Shown here in pieces: positions 14,436 to 17,598 of a DNA stretch of 17,598 nt; position 1 is the first letter of the stretch; each line of letters begins with the position of its first letter. The notes under the pieces were generated by a model. The model did no database searches. It was not told the origin of the DNA and saw only the letters and a list, made by a program, of their open reading frames with translations. Made by a program: the position numbers and the translations under genes. Origin of the DNA: JBBIKU01 sp037445245 (GTDB lineage: Bacteria > Chloroflexota > Anaerolineae > Anaerolineales > Anaerolineaceae); the NCBI GenBank assembly GCA_037445245.1, contig JBBIKU010000033.1, positions 1-17,598 on the forward strand, in the 5' to 3' direction.

Positions 14436-16223
14436 TCAGGTGATGATGACCGCATTGAAATTACACACCTGCATGCAGATGCCGCAGCGGATACAGATGT
14501 CGGGATCGATGACATGGGTATGGCGGCGTTCGCCGCTGATGGCATTGACCGGACAATTGCGGGCGCACACGGTGCAGCCGGTGCAGGCATCCTCCAAAAT
14601 TTCGTAAGAAATCAGGGCGCGGCATACCTTGGCCGGGCAGCGCTTTTCGTGGATGTGCGCCTCGTATTCGTGGCGGAAGTATTTCAGTGTGCTGGCAACC
14701 GGGTTGGGGGCACCCTGTCCCAGCCCGCACAGGCTGCTGCCACCAACCTCTTCGCACAGCGATTCCAGCAGTTCGATATCGCCCCGGCGACCTTCACCGT
14801 CACAAACGCGGGTCAGAACTTCCAATAGACGGCGGGTGCCCACCCGGCATGGGGTGCACTTCCCGCAGCTTTCGTCTTGGGTGAACTCCATGAAAAAGCG
14901 GGCAATGTCAACCATACAGGTGTCAGCGTCCATCACGATCATGCCGCCCGATCCCATGATCGAGCCGACTTCGGCGAGGGATTCGTAGTCCACCGGGAGG
15001 TCGAGATATTTCGCCGGGATGCAACCGCCCATCGGTCCGCCGGTTTGAATGGCTTTGAGCTCTTTATCGCCCTTGATGCCGCCACCCACATCGTAGACGA
15101 TCTCGCCCAGGGTGATGCCGAACGGTACTTCAATCAAGCCGGGGTTCTTGACGTCTCCCGCCAGGGCAAAGGTTTTGCTGCCCTTGGATTTTTCGGTGCC
15201 GATGGCGGCGTACCATTCTGCCCCGTTGAGGATGATCTGGGGCACATTGGCATAGGTTTCGACGTTGTTGATGTTGGTCGGCTTGCCCCACAACCCGGAG
15301 AGAGCCGGGAAAGGCGGTCGCGGGCGCGGTTCACCGCGCCGCCCCTCGATGGACGCCATCAGTGCCGTTTCTTCGCCACAGACGAAAGCGCCGGCGCCTT
15401 TGCGGATTTCTAGATCGAAGCTGAAGTCGCTACCCAGGATGTTTTTGCCAAGCAAGCCGAAGTCGCGCGCCTGGCGCAAGGCAATCTCCATCACCCGGAT
15501 GGCGTCGGGGTATTCCGCCCGGCAGTAGATATAACCCTGCCCGGCGCCAATGGCGTAGGCGGCGATCGCCATACCCTCGATGACGCTGTGCGGGTCGGTT
15601 TCGAGCACGCGGCGGTTCATGAAAGCGCCGGGATCACCTTCGTCGGCGTTGCAGATCAGGTATTTGGGCGAGGCGGGACTGTTGCGGGCTAACTGCCATT
15701 TCTTCCCGGTGGGGAAGCCGGCGCCGCCCCTGCCGCGCAGCCCGGAACGCAAAATAACGTCGAGGATGCCTTCGGCGGTCATTTCGGTCAGAGCTTTGGC
15801 GAGCGCCTGGTACCCATCGATGGCAATGTAATCTTCGATGTTTTCGGGATCGATGCGCCCCAGGCTGTTTCGCAGCACAATGCGCATCTCTTTGCCGGTG
15901 GGCGGGCGAACTTCCTCGTCAGGGGTTACTTTTTTCTTGACCCGCAACTTTTCGACCTGACGCCCTTTGAGGAAATGTTCTTCCACCAGGAACGGCACAT
16001 CGTCCACCGCGAGATTGCCGTAATGCACCCCCTCCGGATAGACCATCAAATCAGGTCCGTAAAGCTCGGGGTCGCCGATGCGCGAGGTCTCCAACACCTG
16101 GACTTCATCGATCAAACCCTGCGCCACCAGCTCATCATGCAGGCTGTCGATGATCTGGTGTGCGCCGCGCTTGACACACGCCGGGTCTACCGATACCAGT
16201 ATGTGCGATCGAAAAAATGCCAT
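14436..16223 (-). CDS. HydB/HndC-like flavoprotein with two C-terminal [4Fe-4S] clusters (first diaphorase)
   Basis: This 595-residue subunit matches the flavin subunit of bifurcating hydrogenases. Seen are GLRGRGGAGFPTG (161-173), CNADEGDPGAFMNR (191-204, the HydB/HndC form rather than the NuoF form), GAGAFVCGEETAL, the [4Fe-4S] site Cys453/456/459 plus Cys499, and a C-terminal ferredoxin domain with Cys547/550/553/557 and Cys577/580/583/587. Cys436, His523/525, Cys529 and Cys534 could form the zinc site described in HydB (inference). The N-terminal thioredoxin-like domain keeps only Cys16 of four expected ligands (Ser11, Arg48 and Pro52 at the others), so its [2Fe-2S] cluster should be absent. 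Start at 16223 follows GAAAGGGCGG. Confidence 0.92.
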   Translation of the reverse strand: MAFFRSHILVSVDPACVKRGAHQIIDSLHDELVAQGLIDEVQVLETSRIGDPELYGPDLMVYPEGVHYGNLAVDDVPFLVEEHFLKGRQVEKLRVKKKVTPDEEVRPPTGKEMRIVLRNSLGRIDPENIEDYIAIDGYQALAKALTEMTAEGILDVILRSGLRGRGGAGFPTGKKWQLARNSPASPKYLICNADEGDPGAFMNRRVLETDPHSVIEGMAIAAYAIGAGQGYIYCRAEYPDAIRVMEIALRQARDFGLLGKNILGSDFSFDLEIRKGAGAFVCGEETALMASIEGRRGEPRPRPPFPALSGLWGKPTNINNVETYANVPQIILNGAEWYAAIGTEKSKGSKTFALAGDVKNPGLIEVPFGITLGEIVYDVGGGIKGDKELKAIQTGGPMGGCIPAKYLDLPVDYESLAEVGSIMGSGGMIVMDADTCMVDIARFFMEFTQDESCGKCTPCRVGTRRLLEVLTRVCDGEGRRGDIELLESLCEEVGGSSLCGLGQGAPNPVASTLKYFRHEYEAHIHEKRCPAKVCRALISYEILEDACTGCTVCARNCPVNAISGERRHTHVIDPDICIRCGICMQVCNFNAVIIT

Positions 16224-16299
16224 ACCGCCCTTTCAGGTGAAAGCGGACCACCGCTTCGCTCAGCCCGGCGGCAACCGGACCGATCCGCGCTGTCAGCGG

Positions 16300-16668
16300 T
16301 CAGGCTTCGATTTGATGCTCCTTGACAATTTTGCTCTTAATGATGTGCTCTTCCATGATCAACCGAGCCGTATCCGGATCAACCTTACCGTAAGTGACTC
16401 TGGGCTCTTCGCCGATGGTGACCTGGACGACCGGCTCCCATGAATCGAGACCAATGTTGCCGGTCTGCCGAACGATGATATCGGTCAATCCTTTCTGCTC
16501 GATGACTTCTAGAATGGCTTTGAGCGTCTCGCGCGCCCCGGCGGCAATGCCGACCGTTCCCATCCCGACCACGATTTCTTTTTGCCCGGAGACGGCTTTG
16601 CTCTGACGGATTTTCAAAGCTTCTTCGCGGATACGTTTCAGGTCTTCGATTGACTTTACTTTACTCAT
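16300..16668 (-). CDS. HndB-like thioredoxin-fold ferredoxin homologue without any cysteine
   Basis: The 122-residue protein follows the HndB-type small [2Fe-2S] ferredoxin pattern along its length: SIEDLKRIREEALKI, VVGMGTVGIAAGARETLKAI, QTGNIGLDSWEPVVQV and PRVTYGKVDPDTAR. Relatives have cysteines in GMGTCGIAAGA and TGCIGMCE; here these are Val39, Asn71 and Asp75, and there is no cysteine anywhere, so it cannot bind a [2Fe-2S] cluster by these residues. It may be a structural or docking subunit. Gene position between NuoE and NuoF matches hndABC. I use the ATG at 16668, preceded by GAGAGG; the frame is open to 16809 but that part is not conserved. Confidence 0.85.
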   Translation of the reverse strand: MSKVKSIEDLKRIREEALKIRQSKAVSGQKEIVVGMGTVGIAAGARETLKAILEVIEQKGLTDIIVRQTGNIGLDSWEPVVQVTIGEEPRVTYGKVDPDTARLIMEEHIIKSKIVKEHQIEA

Positions 16669-16839
16669 TTCATTCCTCTCCCAAATGTCGTGATCAATTC
16701 GACCAGGCTGGCGGATATGAGGTTGGCGTCGCATACCGCTGCATGGATTGGATTCTTTTCCGGTTTGGCTGGTGGTGTGCTTTGCACCGGCTGCAGTGCG
16801 ATCTGGCAAATCGTGAAAACCGGTAAAACGTAAGTCCGT

Positions 16840-17352
16840 TCAAGCTGTTTCTCTCAGGGCGTGGATAAGCTTGGGGAACTTGTTCGGCTGCACCCGCCCG
16901 ACCAGTTCGTCGTTGATGACGATCACCGGTGCCTGGCTGCAGGCGCCAACGCAGCGGCACAGTTCGAGCGTGATTTCGCCATCGGCGGTGGTCTGACCGG
17001 GTTCGATGCCCACAACTTGCTTTGCCTTTTCGATGATCTGTGGCATGCCGCCGACGTAGCAGGCGGTTCCCATGCAGAATTTGATGGTGTGCCTGCCGCT
17101 GGGGGTGGTGGAGAAAAACGAATAAAAGGTGACCACCCCGTGTACCACACTGACCGGCACGCGCAGCGCATTGGCGACGTATTCTTGCATCGCTTCGGAA
17201 ATGAAGCCGATGTGAGTTTGCAGCTCGTTCAACACAACCATCGTGGCGCCGGGTTTATTGCCGTTGCGGGCGATGATTTCATCAATGACCTGCTTTTTTG
17301 GGGGATCATTGAGGGGGTCTTTTTCGGTGGCTTTAACCAGCCGGGTTACCAT
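16840..17352 (-). CDS. NuoE/HydC/HndA-like [2Fe-2S] subunit (first copy)
   Basis: This 170-residue protein is the NuoE-type partner of the HydB-like flavoprotein, as in HydC and HndA. It shows the helical N-terminus, VHGVVTFYSFF, and four [2Fe-2S] ligands: Cys93 and Cys98 (FCMGTACYVGG) and Cys134 and Cys138 (CRCVGACSQAPV). The start is the ATG at 17352, five bases after AAGGAG; a GTG at 17358 would sit too close to that site. It is the first gene of the structural operon. The 171-base gap to the next gene holds a ribosome site but no other feature I can support. Confidence 0.93.
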   Translation of the reverse strand: MVTRLVKATEKDPLNDPPKKQVIDEIIARNGNKPGATMVVLNELQTHIGFISEAMQEYVANALRVPVSVVHGVVTFYSFFSTTPSGRHTIKFCMGTACYVGGMPQIIEKAKQVVGIEPGQTTADGEITLELCRCVGACSQAPVIVINDELVGRVQPNKFPKLIHALRETA

Positions 17353-17397
17353 TAACACTCCTTATGCTTACAGAATAATTGGCTTTGTGAAGAATCG

Positions 17398-17598
17398 CTA
17401 GTGAAAAAAAACACTATTAAATATGGTCAAGTTTACCCTGTTTTGATGAATTTCGTCAACCACAGATACGCTGACGAAGCGCTGATCATCTGGTGTGAAT
17501 CGATACGGGGTATAATCGTTGCTCATCACTGGTGTAGACCACCGCTGACCGGAATTTGCCCTCTCGTTCGCGATCCAGTCGAGGGTTTTGACCAGGCT
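17398..17598 (-). other. Open frame running in from the right edge; possible end of an upstream gene
   Basis: On the - strand a frame is open from the window edge to TAG at 17398-17400, starting SLVKTLDWIANER. The first 13 codons have almost entirely G or C in third position, but the last 15 are AT-rich and look like promoter DNA. A second frame in the same strand reads EGKFRSAVVYTSDEQRLYPV and ends near 17488, and looks equally protein-like. Either a gene ends here with a frameshift, or neither frame is coding. I do not recognise a family. Confidence 0.2.
17399..17459 (-). promoter_or_regulatory. Candidate promoter/operator region of the hydrogenase operon
   Basis: AT-rich DNA upstream of the first gene. 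On the - strand TTGACG (17459-17454), 18 bases and TAAACT (17435-17430) form a weak sigma-70-like promoter; TTGACC lies at 17430-17425. TAGTG (17399-17403) and CACTA (17412-17416) flank a run of eight A on the + strand, a small inverted repeat that could be an operator. All are weak individually. Confidence 0.3.

Noticed and set aside
10207..17352. Complex I (nuoEFG) operon
   Set aside because: No membrane or quinone-module genes (nuoA, H, J-N, B, C, D) are present, and the operon continues into hoxY, hoxH and a hydrogenase protease.
17385..17391. TTGTGAA as a Rex (NADH-sensing repressor) operator
   Set aside because: Only one half-site is present; the expected inverted TTCACAA at the right spacing is missing, the next similar element being in direct orientation.
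1..17598. CRISPR array, tRNA, rRNA or insertion sequence
   Set aside because: I saw no spaced direct repeats, no cloverleaf-like sequence, no rRNA stretch and no transposase motifs or terminal inverted repeats.

Overview
The window holds a nearly complete soluble, NAD-linked [NiFe]-hydrogenase locus and its maturation genes. Apart from two membrane-protein genes on the + strand, all genes lie on the - strand and read right to left. The sequence is fairly GC-rich with ordinary bacterial Shine-Dalgarno sites. Protein flavour and gene mix suggest an anaerobic bacterium, perhaps a Chloroflexota/Anaerolineae-type fermenter; that assignment is an impression from the proteins, not a search result.

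Region 1 (about 17352 down to 7582, - strand) is the structural operon: NuoE-like, HndB-like thioredoxin-fold protein, NuoF/HydB-like flavoprotein with two C-terminal [4Fe-4S] clusters, a second NuoE-like, a second NuoF/HoxF-like, a NuoG-like iron-sulfur subunit, the small (HoxY) and large (HoxH) [NiFe] subunits, and the maturation protease (HoxW). It looks like the front half of a bifurcating HydABC/HndABCD hydrogenase joined to a complete HoxEFUYH enzyme, so one hydrogenase core is served by two flavin modules. The two flavoproteins carry different FMN-site signatures: HydB/HndC-like in one, NuoF-like in the other. Three thioredoxin-like ferredoxin domains in the locus have lost their [2Fe-2S] cysteines, one of them completely as a free-standing cysteine-free protein.

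Region 2 (7447-6265, + strand) holds two small multi-pass membrane proteins that I do not recognise. They are paralogues of each other (shared NH-L-G, GA-F and GGKLGT/GGGLGT motifs) and sit between the protease and hypA. The first appears to need a -1 frameshift at a T TTT TTC heptamer to join its well-initiated N-terminus to its main frame; this is either programmed or a sequencing error.

Region 3 (6138 down to 274, - strand) is a compact hypABFCDE operon that builds and inserts the Ni-Fe(CN)2CO centre of HoxH; HoxW then removes the HoxH C-terminal tail. hypA seems to start at GTG with a TATAAT box placed as for a leaderless transcript.

The edges (1-273 and 17353-17598) hold no gene I can name. 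The left edge has a doubtful reading-frame remnant. The right edge holds the presumed promoter region of the structural operon and possibly the end of another gene.
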